From Sphingomonas sp. G-3-2-10 (GTDB lineage: Bacteria > Pseudomonadota > Alphaproteobacteria > Sphingomonadales > Sphingomonadaceae): a stretch of DNA of 64,000 nt. Below the pieces are notes generated by a model. It saw only the letters and a list, made by a program, of their open reading frames with translations. It made no database searches and was not told the origin of the DNA. The translations under genes and the position numbers were made by a program. Shown piece by piece: positions 42,048 through 50,899 of the stretch; the stretch's first letter is position 1, and every line of letters starts with the position of its first letter. Location: NCBI RefSeq assembly GCF_012927115.1, contig NZ_JABBFY010000001.1, positions 3,038,001-3,102,000 on the forward strand, given 5' to 3'.

Positions 42048-43310
42048 GTGACCGAATTTGCTCTGATTGACGGCGAACTTCACGCCGAAGCCACCCCGCT
42101 CGCCCGCATCGCCGCCGAAGTCGGCACGCCGGTCTATGTCTATTCGGCCGAAGCCTTCCGAAAGCGCGCGTGCGACTTCCGCAAGGGCGTGGAGCAGGCG
42201 GGCCGCGTCCACCTCGCCTTCGCGATCAAGGCCAATCCCAATCTCGCGGTGCTGCGCCTGCTGGCCAATGAAGGCTATGGCGCCGATGTGGTGTCGGGCG
42301 GCGAGATGGCGCGCGCGCTGGCCGCGGGCATGGCGGCGAAGGACATCGTCTTCTCGGGCGTCGGCAAGACCCGCGCCGAGCTGGCGGCGGGCCTTGATGC
42401 CGGGATCGGCCAGTTCAACCTCGAGCTGGAAGAAGAAGGCGTCGTCCTTGCCGAGATCGCTCGCGCCAAGGGCATGATCGCGCCTGCGACGCTGCGGGTG
42501 AACCCCGATGTCGACGCGGGCACGCACGAGAAGATCTCGACCGGCAAGGCCGAGAACAAGTTCGGCCTGCCGATCGATCAGGCCCCCGACATTTTCGACC
42601 GGTTGGGCAAGCTGCAAGGCTTGAACCTGCGCGGCGTGGCGATCCATATCGGCAGCCAGCTCACCAGCCTCGATCCGCTGGAAAAGGCGTTCGCGCGCAT
42701 CGGGGAACTCGTCGCCGAACTGCGCGCGCGCGGCCACCAGATCACCCATGTCGATCTCGGCGGCGGTCTTGGCGTGCGCTACAAGGATGGCGACGTGCCG
42801 CCGACGATGGACGCCTATGGCGCGATGGTCGCCCGGGTGACCAAGGACTGGAACGTCGAGCTGATGTTCGAGCCCGGCCGCGTGCTCTCGGCCAATGCCG
42901 GGGTGCTCGTCACCGACGTGCTGTGGGTGAAGCCCGGCGTGACCAATCCCTGGGTGGTGGTCGATGCGGCGATGAACGACCTGGCTCGCGTCGCGCTGTA
43001 CGATGCGCATCACGACATTTCGGCGGTGAAGCCGAGCGGCGAGACCTTCGTCGCCAATGTCTGCGGCCCGGTGTGCGAATCGAGTGATGTGTTCGCCAAG
43101 AATCGCGAGATCGACCTGGTGAAGAGCGGCGACCTGATCGTCCTCCACTCCGCCGGCGCCTATGGCGCGACGATGGCCAGCACCTACAACAGCCGCGCGC
43201 TGGTGCCCGAAGTGCTCGTCTCGGGCGACAAATATGCGGTGGTCGCACCGCGCATCTCGGCCGAATCGATCATGGATCAGGAACCGATCCCCGACTGGCT
43301 CGCGGACTGA
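42048..43310 (+). CDS. lysA: Diaminopimelate decarboxylase
   Basis: 420 residues. PLP enzyme turning meso-diaminopimelate into lysine. PLP-binding Lys in HLAFAIKANPN, phosphate-binding HVDLGGGLGVRY, substrate-binding EPGR, and the active-site Cys-Glu in CGPVCESSDVF. Start is GTG at 42048 following the preceding stop. Part of argH-lipoprotein-lysA. Confidence 0.95.
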   Translation: MTEFALIDGELHAEATPLARIAAEVGTPVYVYSAEAFRKRACDFRKGVEQAGRVHLAFAIKANPNLAVLRLLANEGYGADVVSGGEMARALAAGMAAKDIVFSGVGKTRAELAAGLDAGIGQFNLELEEEGVVLAEIARAKGMIAPATLRVNPDVDAGTHEKISTGKAENKFGLPIDQAPDIFDRLGKLQGLNLRGVAIHIGSQLTSLDPLEKAFARIGELVAELRARGHQITHVDLGGGLGVRYKDGDVPPTMDAYGAMVARVTKDWNVELMFEPGRVLSANAGVLVTDVLWVKPGVTNPWVVVDAAMNDLARVALYDAHHDISAVKPSGETFVANVCGPVCESSDVFAKNREIDLVKSGDLIVLHSAGAYGATMASTYNSRALVPEVLVSGDKYAVVAPRISAESIMDQEPIPDWLAD

Positions 43311-43313
43311 CCG

Positions 43314-44075
43314 ATGAGCCTCGCCGCCCTGCCGCTGTTCGTGAAGCTGGCCGGGCGGCCGGTGATCCTGATCGGCAGCGGCGAAGCGGCCGAAGCCAAG
43401 CGCCGCCTGCTCGAACGCGCCGGCGCGCGCATCGTCGATCGCGGCGCGGCGCTGGCGATCGTCGCCCTGCCCGAGCCCGAGGAAACCGTCGCGCGGCTGC
43501 GGGCCGAGGGCGTGCTGGTCAACACCGTCGACCGGCCCGAACTGTGCGACTTCACCCTGCCCGCGATCATCGATCGCGATCCGGTGCTGATCGCGATCGG
43601 CACTGGCGGCGCATCGGCGGGGCTGGCGGCGGCGCTGCGCCAGCGGTTCGAGGCGATGCTGCCGGTGAAGCTCGGCAAGCTCGCCTGGGCGCTCAATACC
43701 GCGCGTGGCGCCATCCGCCAGCGCTGGCCCGACATTGCCGACCGGCGGCGCGCGATCGGCGCGGTGCTGGCCGAGGGCGGGCTGCTCGATCCGCTGAACG
43801 AGCATGATGGCGAAGCCGTCGCCATCTGGCTGGCCGCGCCCGAAGCGAAGCGCGGCGACGAACTGCTCCGCTTCACCCTGACCTCGCCGGATCCCGACGA
43901 TCTGACCCTGCGGCAGGCGCGCGCGCTTGCCGCGGCTGATCGCATCTATCATCGTAGCGGCGTGCCGACCCAGATCCTCAACCGTGCCCGCGCCGACGCC
44001 GCCCGAATCGCCTGCGACACGCCGCCCGCCGCTCCCGGCCCCGGCCTGTCGGTCGATCTGGAGATGGCGCCATGA
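43314..44075 (+). CDS. Siroheme-synthase N-terminal-like (precorrin-2 dehydrogenase) protein
   Basis: 253 residues. Contains the NAD-binding start of CysG/Met8-type enzymes (LFVKLAGRPVILIGSGEAAEAKRRLL) and the dimerisation part (TGGASAGLAAALRQRFEAMLP), matching precorrin-2 dehydrogenase / ferrochelatase for siroheme. The C-terminal methyltransferase domain is absent. The residual C-terminal part (LPEPDDLTLRQARALAAADRIYHRSG region) resembles the start of a SUMT domain. Starts 3 bases after lysA and overlaps the CorA gene (ATGA). Confidence 0.82.
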   Translation: MSLAALPLFVKLAGRPVILIGSGEAAEAKRRLLERAGARIVDRGAALAIVALPEPEETVARLRAEGVLVNTVDRPELCDFTLPAIIDRDPVLIAIGTGGASAGLAAALRQRFEAMLPVKLGKLAWALNTARGAIRQRWPDIADRRRAIGAVLAEGGLLDPLNEHDGEAVAIWLAAPEAKRGDELLRFTLTSPDPDDLTLRQARALAAADRIYHRSGVPTQILNRARADAARIACDTPPAAPGPGLSVDLEMAP

Positions 44076-45025
44076 GCGGCTTCGCCTGGGTCGTCCGCGA
44101 CGGAAAGGCCGAACCGGTCGGGATCAAGCAGGCGATCGGGCGGCCCGGCAGCCTCGTCTGGGTCCACCTGACCACCACCGACGAACACGCCAAGACCTGG
44201 CTGGGCGGCGAGGCTGGCCTGTCGCCCTATGTCACCGAAGCGCTGACCGCCGCCGAGACGCGGCCGCGCTGCGATCCGGTGGAGGATGGCGCGGTGATCA
44301 ACCTTCGCGGGCTTTCGACCGAGGAGATGACCGCGTCCGACCCGCTCGCCTCGATCCGGATGTATGCGCTGGGCGGCTGCGTCTTCTCGGTCACCCGCAA
44401 GCCGTTCAGCGCGCTCGATCCGGTGCAGAAGCGCGTCGAGGCCGGGCAGATCCTCGATCCGGGCGACCTGATCGCCGCGTTGGCACAGGAGATCACCGAG
44501 GAACTCGATCCGGTCGTCGCCGAGCTGGGCGATTCGCTCGACGACTGCGAGGCGCAGATCGCGGCGCATCATGCGTTCGAGCTGCGCCGCAAGGTGAACC
44601 TCACCCGGAGCACCGCGATCGGCTATCGCCGCTTCCTCTATCCCCAGCGGATCGCGCTGGAGAAGCTGGCGGCGCTGCCCGGCGACTGGCTGCGCGACGA
44701 CGATCGGCTGCACCTCAATTCCGCCGCCGACCGCGCCGCGCGCATGGCCGAGGAACTGGAGAGCATCCGCGAGCGATCGGCGCTGATCCACGAGACGCTG
44801 ACCGATCTGCGCGCCGAGCTGATCGACCAGCGGTCCCTGATCATCGCGGTGGCGGCGATGGTGTTCCTGCCGCTGACCTTCATCACCGGGCTGCTCGGCA
44901 TGAACGTCGCGGGCATCCCCTTCGCCCATGCGCCCTGGGCCTTCTGGGGCGTGTTCTGGCTGTGCGTCGCGATTGCGGTGTCGATCACCGGCTATTTCCT
45001 CCAGCGCCACTGGTTTCCGAAATAA
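44072..45025 (+). CDS. CorA-family zinc/magnesium transporter (ZntB-like)
   Basis: 317 residues. Large cytoplasmic N-terminal domain and two C-terminal membrane helices separated by the CorA GMN signature (TFITGLLGMNVAGIPF). The sequence between (LESIRERSALIHETLTDLRAELIDQRS) is the long stalk helix. ZntB-like proteins move Zn2+, and others Mg2+; the metal cannot be told from the sequence. ATG overlaps the stop of the siroheme-synthase-like gene. Confidence 0.9.
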   Translation: MSGFAWVVRDGKAEPVGIKQAIGRPGSLVWVHLTTTDEHAKTWLGGEAGLSPYVTEALTAAETRPRCDPVEDGAVINLRGLSTEEMTASDPLASIRMYALGGCVFSVTRKPFSALDPVQKRVEAGQILDPGDLIAALAQEITEELDPVVAELGDSLDDCEAQIAAHHAFELRRKVNLTRSTAIGYRRFLYPQRIALEKLAALPGDWLRDDDRLHLNSAADRAARMAEELESIRERSALIHETLTDLRAELIDQRSLIIAVAAMVFLPLTFITGLLGMNVAGIPFAHAPWAFWGVFWLCVAIAVSITGYFLQRHWFPK

Positions 45026-45046
45026 GCTGAGCCTAAAGCTGAGCCC

Positions 45047-45718
45047 ATGTGGCAGCTTTACCAGTTCCCCCTCTGCCCCTTCTCCCGCAAGGTTCGCCTG
45101 CTGCTGAGCGAGAAGGGCGTCGGTTACGAGCCCGTGCGCGAATCGCCGTGGGAACGGCGCGACGAGTTTCTCGATCTGAACCCGACGGGCCAGGTGCCGG
45201 TGATGGTCGACAGCGAACGCGGCGTGACGCTGATCGATTCGACCGTGATCAGCGAGTTCTTCGAAGAGACGGTGACCAAGTCGCCGATGCTCAACGGCAC
45301 CGCGCCGGACCGCGCCGAAATCCGCCGGCTGGTGATCTGGTTCGACACGTACTTCTATCGCGACATCACTGCGCCTTTGCTGCAGGAGCGGATGCTCAAG
45401 CGGATCGTGTACAAGCAGGCGCCCGACGGCACCGCGCTGCGCACCGCGATGAAGGCCGCGGTCGAGTATCTCGATTATATCGACTATCTGCTCGACCACC
45501 GGACCTGGCTGGCCGGGCCGATGATGAGCCTCGCCGACCTTGCCGCGGCGGCGCAGATTTCGGTCGCCGACTATCTGGGCGGAATCGACTGGAAGAGCCA
45601 CGAGCAGGCCAAGCGCTGGTATGTCGGCATGAAGAGCCGGCCGAGCTTCCGGATGCTGCTGACCGAGCGGATGGACGGGATCGCCCCGCCCGCCGATTAC
45701 GAGAAGCTGGACCTCTGA
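45047..45718 (+). CDS. Glutathione S-transferase family protein
   Basis: 223 residues. N-terminal thioredoxin fold LYQFPLCPFSRKVRLLLSEKG, with cis-Pro region GQVPVMVD and ISEFFEET for glutathione binding; all-helical C-terminal domain with WLAGPMMSLADLAAAAQISVADYL (N-capping motif region). Likely cytoplasmic conjugation or thiol-transfer; substrate unknown. Short gap (21 bases) to the transporter gene. Confidence 0.9.
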   Translation: MWQLYQFPLCPFSRKVRLLLSEKGVGYEPVRESPWERRDEFLDLNPTGQVPVMVDSERGVTLIDSTVISEFFEETVTKSPMLNGTAPDRAEIRRLVIWFDTYFYRDITAPLLQERMLKRIVYKQAPDGTALRTAMKAAVEYLDYIDYLLDHRTWLAGPMMSLADLAAAAQISVADYLGGIDWKSHEQAKRWYVGMKSRPSFRMLLTERMDGIAPPADYEKLDL

Positions 45719-45722
45719 TCCG

Positions 45723-46337
45723 ATGCTCGAGCACGTCCCGCACTGGCTTGGGGCGGCGCTGAAAGGGCTGCGCGCGGGGCAGCACAAGCTGGCCATCGTC
45801 CAGCCCGAACTGGGCAGCTTCGAATCGCTGCACCTCGCCAGCATGGCCTTCGGCAATGGCGACCGGCTGCCCGAACGCTTCACCGCCGATGGCGAAGGCG
45901 TCTCCCCGCCCTTGTTCTGGACGCAGGTTCCCGAGGGGACCGAGCGGCTGGTGCTGATCGTGGAAGATCCCGACGCGATGACGCCCGCGCCGACGGTGCA
46001 TGCCGTGGTGTGGGGCCTGCCGATCGAAGGCGAGCTGAAGGAAGGCGCGATCCGCGCCGATGGCGATGGCGGCGCGGATGGCAGCGATGTGGGCCGCCAC
46101 AGCTTCTTCGGCGAAGGCTGGCTCGCCCCCGATCCGCCGACCGGGCATGGCGTGCATCACTACGCCTTCCAGCTGTTCGCGCTGGGCCCCGGACCCGATG
46201 TCAGCGGCACGCCGGGAAAGAATGCGATCCTGAAGGCGATGGCCGGACGCGTGATCGCTGCGGGACTGCTGACCGGAACCTATTCGCGCGGCGAGGAAGC
46301 GCCGACCGGGCTGGTGGGGGCTGCCGTGCCCGCCTGA
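45723..46337 (+). CDS. YbhB/YbcL-family (PEBP/Raf-kinase-inhibitor-like) protein
   Basis: 204 residues. PEBP fold: LPERFTADGEGVSPPLFW, catalytic-pocket-like EDPDAMTPAPTVHAVVW, GRHSFFGEGWLAPDPPTGHGVHHYAFQLFAL, ending with GTYSRGE. No enzyme activity is established for bacterial members. The first 45 residues are an extra N-terminal segment ahead of the PEBP core. Four bases after the GST gene. Confidence 0.9.
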   Translation: MLEHVPHWLGAALKGLRAGQHKLAIVQPELGSFESLHLASMAFGNGDRLPERFTADGEGVSPPLFWTQVPEGTERLVLIVEDPDAMTPAPTVHAVVWGLPIEGELKEGAIRADGDGGADGSDVGRHSFFGEGWLAPDPPTGHGVHHYAFQLFALGPGPDVSGTPGKNAILKAMAGRVIAAGLLTGTYSRGEEAPTGLVGAAVPA

Positions 46338-46385
46338 CCGCCGGACCGGAATATGGCGTTTGAGACAGGCGCCTGGTGTGGCGCT

Positions 46386-46404
46386 GGTTGACACGGTTGA
46401 CACC
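46386..46404. repeat. Tandem TTGACAC repeat, copy 2
   Basis: The 19-mer is identical to that at 9926-9944, followed after six bases by GGGAAAA, two bases and CCGGT, as in copy 1. It lies in the 204-base space between the PEBP gene and the convergent frameshifted SDR. Confidence 0.7.
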
Positions 46405-46541
46405 TGGATCGGGAAAAGCCGGTTTCCGGCAAAAGCAGGATTTTTCGGATCCGTTCAAAGAGCGGCGGGCTTTCCCGGCCCGTGCGAGCGAAGCAGGCGA
46501 AATCCAACATTGCAAGGCCGGGGTGACGGTTCGGGTGAGCT

Positions 46542-47392
46542 TCACCCGTTCACCACCGTCCCGCCATTGGGGTGGAGCACTTGCCCGCTCATATAGCTGG
46601 CGTCGTCGCAGGCGAGGAACAGGAAGCTGGGGGCGACTTCGTTGGGCTGGCCGGGGCGGCCCATCGGGGTGTTTTCGCCGAACGTCTCGAGCTTTTCGGG
46701 CGACGCGCCGCCGCAGGGATTGAGCGGAGTCCAGATCGGGCCGGGCGCGACGGCGTTTACGCGGATGCCTTCGCCAACCAGATTTTCCGAGAGGCTGCGG
46801 GTGAAGGCGACGATCGCGCCCTTGGTCGAACTATAGTCGAGCAGCTCCTTCGATCCCTGATAGGCGGTGATCGAGGTGCAGTTGACGATCGCCGCGCCGG
46901 ATTTGAGGTGCGGGCGCGCGGCCTGCGTCAGATAGAACATGCCGAAGATGTTGGTCTGGAAGGTGCGGACCAATTGCTCCTCGTGATGTCGGTGATGTCC
47001 TTGTCGGGATGCTGCTCGCCGGCATTGTTCACGAGGATGTCGATCTGTCCGAATTCGGACAGTAACTGTTCGATTGCGCGGTCGCACATCTTCTTCGAAC
47101 CCACATCGGCCTTGATCAGCAGCGCGCGGCGGCCCTCGGCTTCGACGATGCGCTTGGTTTCCTCGGCGTCGGCGTCTTCGAGCAGATAGAGGATGCCGAT
47201 ATCGGCGCCTTCGCGGGCATAGAGCGCGGCGACGGCGCGGCCGATGCCGCTGTCGGCGCCGGTGACCAGCGCGACCTTGCCCTTGAGGCGGCCGGAACCG
47301 GGATAGCGCGGTTCATATTCGGGCTGGGGGTCCAGGGTGCGCTCCTCTCCCGGCAGCGCGTCCTCGTGGATCATTTCGGCGGTGTCGACCAT
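46542..47392 (-). pseudogene. Frameshifted SDR-family oxidoreductase (YghA-like)
   Basis: Two overlapping reading frames make one short-chain dehydrogenase: residues 1-135 in one frame (nucleotide motif VTGADSGIGRAVA, NNAGEQHP) and the rest in another (TNIFGMFYL, catalytic YSSTKGA, NPCGGASPEKLE, VLHPNGGTVVNG). The frames join near 46983-46985, where ATCACGAGGAGC appears to lack one base (DIT then EEQLVRTF). The length then matches the family (about 280 residues). Either a real inactivating deletion or a sequencing error. Start ATG at 47392 with AGGAG upstream. Confidence 0.85.
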
Positions 47393-47511
47393 GACCAAGC
47401 TCCTGAATTTGCTTGGCCAGTCAACCGCTGCGGACCTTCCGGGGTTCCGCTAAACCGGGCGGCTTCTCACCGCACTTCATTCCTGGCGGCGGCTCTCGCC
47501 GCGCATTCCGG

Positions 47512-47530
47512 CCTGGGGCGCCGCCCCAGG
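47512..47530 (-). terminator. Hairpin terminator of the small-ORF unit
   Basis: A perfect 8-bp inverted repeat, CCTGGGGC-GCC-GCCCCAGG. It lies 8 bases downstream of the 31-residue ORF stop. No T-run follows, so it may be a Rho-independent-like or stability hairpin. Confidence 0.55.
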
Positions 47531-47538
47531 GCGACGGT

Positions 47539-47634
47539 TCAAGCGATCAGGCTCGAACCGTGCGCGCTGGTGACGACGATGAGGAAGGCGGTCATCGCGA
47601 AGGACGTGATGCCGAAGGCAATCTGGCGTGCCAT
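47539..47634 (-). CDS. Tiny single-pass membrane protein B (31 residues)
   Basis: 31 residues: short basic N-terminus (MARQ), one membrane segment (IAFGITSFAMTAFLIVVTSA) and a small polar tail ending SSLIA. ACAGGAGACAAAGAC gives a strong ribosome site before the ATG at 47634. It lies 32 bases after tiny protein A, and the two proteins look like diverged paralogues (both FG...F...LV in the helix). No family recognised. Co-transcribed with A from the sigma-54-like promoter upstream. Confidence 0.7.
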   Translation of the reverse strand: MARQIAFGITSFAMTAFLIVVTSAHGSSLIA

Positions 47635-47666
47635 GTCTTTGTCTCCTGTCTTCTGTTCGGGCTGCA

Positions 47667-47771
47667 TCAGGCGATCGGCAGAACGGGGGTCGAAGCGATC
47701 ACGAGGATGGTGGTGAAGAGAAGCGCACCGAAGACGGCGACGGTCTGCTGAAGCGTGTTGGTGACGGTCAT
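47667..47771 (-). CDS. Tiny single-pass membrane protein A (34 residues)
   Basis: 34 residues: polar N-terminus (MTVTNTLQQ) and one membrane segment (VAVFGALLFTTILVIA), ending in STPVLPIA. AGGGAG sits upstream of the ATG at 47771. First gene after the sigma-54-type promoter (47834-47851). Similar to tiny protein B. Not part of any recognised family; far below usual gene-calling length. Confidence 0.7.
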   Translation of the reverse strand: MTVTNTLQQTVAVFGALLFTTILVIASTPVLPIA

Positions 47772-47833
47772 TGTAATTACTCCCTGGTCTGTTCGGTCTG
47801 GCCGGACCATCCGGCTGCCGATGCCAGACTGGA

Positions 47834-47851
47834 TTGCAGGGAGCGTGCCAG
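47834..47851 (-). promoter_or_regulatory. Sigma-54 (RpoN)-type promoter
   Basis: On the reverse strand the sequence is CTGGCACGCTCCCTGCAA: the invariant GG of the -24 box and GC of the -12 box are exactly 10 bases apart, and the TGGCACG half matches the consensus. It is about 60 bases upstream of tiny protein A, leaving a short leader. An enhancer-binding activator would be needed. Confidence 0.65.
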
Positions 47852-47953
47852 TTTCTCTAAGTTATTGAAAAACAACAAACCGTGCCTAAGGGCAAATACG
47901 GAGACCGGAAATATTGGGAAGTTGCGCAGTGAATTTCACCACTATCCGGCGAA

Positions 47954-49030
47954 TTATCCTACGCGAACGCAGTTTCTTCCGGATTCCTTCGCCGCATAGA
48001 GCAGGCGATCGGCGCGCTGGAACACGGTCGAGCACATTTCGCCCCCGCGCGAGGGCGAAATCCCGGCCGAGAAGGTGACCGCGCCGAGCGGCGCGTCGCT
48101 TTCGCGCAGCCGGTAATTCTTGGCCGACACGGTGGCGCGCGCGGTATCGAGGGTGGCCTTGGCGGTTTCGAGATCGACGCCGACAAAGAGCACCGCAAAT
48201 TCCTCGCCGCCATAGCGGGCGACCATATGTTCGCCGCAGGTCTTGGTGAGCGATTCGGCGATCGCCTTGAGCACGCGATCGCCCACGGCATGGCCGAAGC
48301 GGTCGTTGACCGACTTGAAGTGATCGACGTCGCACACCGCGAGGCAGACCGGCTGATCGGCATCCGAATGCGCGGCGAAGGCTTCCTCGAACGCGCGGCG
48401 ATTGGGCAGATCGGTCAGCGGATCGCGACGGGCATTGTCGCGCGCCTCCTCCAGCTTGGTGCGCAGTTCGCTGGCTTCGTTGGTTACGCTTTCCAGCCGG
48501 CTTTCGGCGGTGCGGACGCGTTCGAGCATCTCGGCGGTGATCCGCGCGACTTCGCCCAGCGCCACGGCATTGTCGCCGGCCGAGCGGGTGATCGCTTCGG
48601 CGCTGGCGGCGAGATCGCGGCCGAAGCCTTCGGTCTCGGCGCGCATGGCGTGGACCATGTCCTCGAACCCTTCGACCTGCATCTGCGTCTGGGCGACGAG
48701 GCCGTCGGCCTTTTCCTTGGCGGCGGCAACACCGGAGACAGGCTTCATCTCGCAGCCGAGCGTCTCGATGTCGCGCTGGGTAAGACGCACGCCGCCATCG
48801 GTTAGCGATGCCACCGCCCGCGCGAGCGCGCCGTTCGGATCGCTCAGCAGATGATAGGCGAACGCGAAGTTGGCCGGGTCGATCTCGAGCCGCTGATCGA
48901 TCAGGAAATTTCCGATTCGGTCGTACAAGCGCCGGGGGGTTTCACCCTCGCCAACAGCCCGAACGGCCCTAACAGCGGCCATAGCCTCAACAACCCCCAG
49001 AGCAGCAGCGCAAGAGGACGCCGCATCCAT
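47954..49030 (-). CDS. Diguanylate cyclase (GGDEF domain)
   Basis: 358 residues, cytoplasmic (no membrane segment). Residues about 170-205 form a helical linker (VTNEASELRTKLEEARDNARRD) leading to a GGDEF domain (about 205-358): DPLTDLPNRRAFEEAF, CDVDHFKSVNDRFGHAVGD, active-site ARYGGEEFAVLF, and VTFSAGIS. Makes cyclic di-GMP. The N-terminal half is a sensor region of unknown type (ETPRRLYDRIGNFLIDQRLE). The typical inhibitory RxxD is not evident. Confidence 0.9.
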   Translation of the reverse strand: MDAASSCAAALGVVEAMAAVRAVRAVGEGETPRRLYDRIGNFLIDQRLEIDPANFAFAYHLLSDPNGALARAVASLTDGGVRLTQRDIETLGCEMKPVSGVAAAKEKADGLVAQTQMQVEGFEDMVHAMRAETEGFGRDLAASAEAITRSAGDNAVALGEVARITAEMLERVRTAESRLESVTNEASELRTKLEEARDNARRDPLTDLPNRRAFEEAFAAHSDADQPVCLAVCDVDHFKSVNDRFGHAVGDRVLKAIAESLTKTCGEHMVARYGGEEFAVLFVGVDLETAKATLDTARATVSAKNYRLRESDAPLGAVTFSAGISPSRGGEMCSTVFQRADRLLYAAKESGRNCVRVG

Positions 49031-49120
49031 ATCCGCCGGAAGGGTTAAGGCCGAACTGCTAATATCCGGTTTGTACGGGATTCACCTTCAGTAAAGAGAA
49101 GGTTCACCGCCGCGTGAGGA

Positions 49121-49672
49121 TCAGCGCCGGGCCGGGCCCTTCTTGTAATCGCGCACTGCCTGCAGGGTCATCTGTATGTGATCGTTGGGATTCATGTCGG
49201 TATGCGCGAGCAGGATCTTGCCGTTGGGCGCGATGACGTAGCTGGTCCGGCTGGTCCAGCCCGCAGTACGCCCCCCGGCATTTGGCAGCGCAACATCATA
49301 CCCTTTCACGATCGCCGCATCGGCCACCGCGACGGGAAACTGGCCCGCGCAATGTTCGCTGGAAAAGGCCACCAGCTTGTCGACATTGCCCGCGGTCATG
49401 CCGATCACCGTGGCGCCGGCTGCCTTGAAATCGGGAATCGCCTTCGCGAAGGCCTGCGCCTCGATATTGCAGCCGCCGGTGAATGCTGCGGGGAAGAAAT
49501 AGAGCACGACCGGCCCCTTCTTCAGCGCGTTGCTGAGCTTCACCTGAAACGGCTTGCCGGCCATCGCGCCGTTGGCGGTGAAATCGGGCGCTTTCACGCC
49601 GGGCGCGAGCGCGGCCGAAGCGGGCAGGGAAAGCGTCAGGGCAATCGCAGCGAAGGCATAGGGGCGCATCAT
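49121..49672 (-). CDS. Periplasmic peroxiredoxin (PrxQ/BCP-like)
   Basis: 183 residues with a signal peptide (about the first 20, ending SAALAPG). Peroxidatic Cys in FPAAFTGGCNIEAQAF (Pro-x-x-x-Thr-x-x-Cys pattern) and a second Cys in SSEHCAGQFPVA that can form the resolving bond. Reduces peroxides in the cell envelope. GGGAGAGAC precedes the ATG. Confidence 0.88.
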   Translation of the reverse strand: MMRPYAFAAIALTLSLPASAALAPGVKAPDFTANGAMAGKPFQVKLSNALKKGPVVLYFFPAAFTGGCNIEAQAFAKAIPDFKAAGATVIGMTAGNVDKLVAFSSEHCAGQFPVAVADAAIVKGYDVALPNAGGRTAGWTSRTSYVIAPNGKILLAHTDMNPNDHIQMTLQAVRDYKKGPARR

Positions 49673-49748
49673 GTCTCTCCCGATATGTTTGTCCGAGTTT
49701 TAGGCGGGCGGCGCTGCGAAGTCTAACGGAAGCGTCAGCGAGAGAAGC

Positions 49749-50816
49749 CTAACGCGTGAGGGCGATGCCGATCCGGGCATGGGTGTCGCGCACGTCGATA
49801 TCGTCGAGCGTCTCCGCCCAGCCGGTAAAGGCCTGGCCGAAGAGATAGATGCCCAGCCCCCCGCCGGTGATCCGGCCGATCGGATAGCTGGCGAAGAGCT
49901 CGCCCGAATAGCGGCCGGTCTCGAAGCTGCCGCGCGCGGTGGCGGAGAGCTTGAGCCCGTCCTGCTGCCGGATCGCGGCAGTGATCGCGCTGTTGCCCCA
50001 GGTGCGGCGCACATTGCGCCCCCACGGGCCTTCGTTGCCGACATAGATCCAGCCCATCGGCGCGACGTCGAGCCGCCAGTCGTTGCCCAGATCGAAGCTG
50101 TGCTGCGCGCGGACGAACAGGCGGTTGACGTCGATCGAGCCGGGCAGGCCGCGCCCGTTGCTGTCGTGGCGATAGCCGAGCGCGAAGACGGTGTCCTCGC
50201 CGACGGGCACATCGGCATAGACTTCGGGGCTGTAGATGGTCGAACGGAACGGACCCGACGGCTTGTCGAGCGCCCAGAACATCGTCTGGGTATAGGCGAA
50301 GCGCAGATTGCCGAGCTTGAGCGGCGCGTCTTCGGCGAACGGGCGGAAGGCGAAGCTGACCTGCAGCTTGGCGCCCGAATCGTTGAGGCCGGCGGCGGCA
50401 TAGATCGGCTCGTGCGGCGCGAACCGGTCGAGAAAGGCCGAGGAGGAGACGGTCGAGCTGCTGACCGCGACTTCGCCCGGGCCGGGCATGTCGGCGGGCG
50501 GATGCGCGGCGTTGGGTGGAATCGCCACGCCGGCGAGGCCGACCGGGACGTAGCGCGCCTTGACGAAGCCGCCCGGCGCGACGCTGCGCTTCGGCGCGGG
50601 CATACGCTGGAGGATCAGGCGCGTGCCGTCGGTGGCGGTCAGCTCGATTTCGCGCGGACCCTCCGCCTCAAGCGGTTCGGCGCCTTCGTTGATCAGGAAG
50701 ACCTCGACCCCGTTCAGCGCCTCTCGCTCGTCGGCGACCTGCTCGGGCACCGCGCGCAGCTGTGCGGCGGCAGGCGTTGCGGCGAGAAGGGCGGCGGCGA
50801 GGATCAGCGGGCGCAT
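49749..50816 (-). CDS. pldA: Outer-membrane phospholipase A
   Basis: 355 residues with a signal peptide (MRPLILAAALLAATPAAAQ). The C-terminal two thirds carry the OMPLA active site: His-Asp-Ser in GYRHDSNGRGLPG (catalytic His and Ser) and Asn in DVNRLFVRA, within a 12-strand barrel with alternating hydrophobic strands. Hydrolyses phospholipids mislocated in the outer membrane. The N-terminal 130 residues form an extra domain (AEGPREIELTATDGTRLIL). Divergent from hisN across a palindromic repeat. Confidence 0.85.
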   Translation of the reverse strand: MRPLILAAALLAATPAAAQLRAVPEQVADEREALNGVEVFLINEGAEPLEAEGPREIELTATDGTRLILQRMPAPKRSVAPGGFVKARYVPVGLAGVAIPPNAAHPPADMPGPGEVAVSSSTVSSSAFLDRFAPHEPIYAAAGLNDSGAKLQVSFAFRPFAEDAPLKLGNLRFAYTQTMFWALDKPSGPFRSTIYSPEVYADVPVGEDTVFALGYRHDSNGRGLPGSIDVNRLFVRAQHSFDLGNDWRLDVAPMGWIYVGNEGPWGRNVRRTWGNSAITAAIRQQDGLKLSATARGSFETGRYSGELFASYPIGRITGGGLGIYLFGQAFTGWAETLDDIDVRDTHARIGIALTR

Positions 50817-50899
50817 TGAGCGGGGCTTGGCAGCGGTTCATGACGTTTGCGAGTCAATTTGTTGGTTTCGGCAGAGCTGAAACAGGCGGTGCCAGCCCG

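Noticed and set aside
41895..43952. A 685-residue minus-strand frame opposite lysA
   Set aside because: Shadow of lysA and the siroheme-synthase-like gene; no recognisable motif.
47834..47851. Chance match to the sigma-54 consensus
   Set aside because: Kept as a feature rather than dismissed: exact GG-N10-GC spacing, good position before two small ORFs with ribosome sites and a hairpin after them. Chance cannot be excluded without RNA data.
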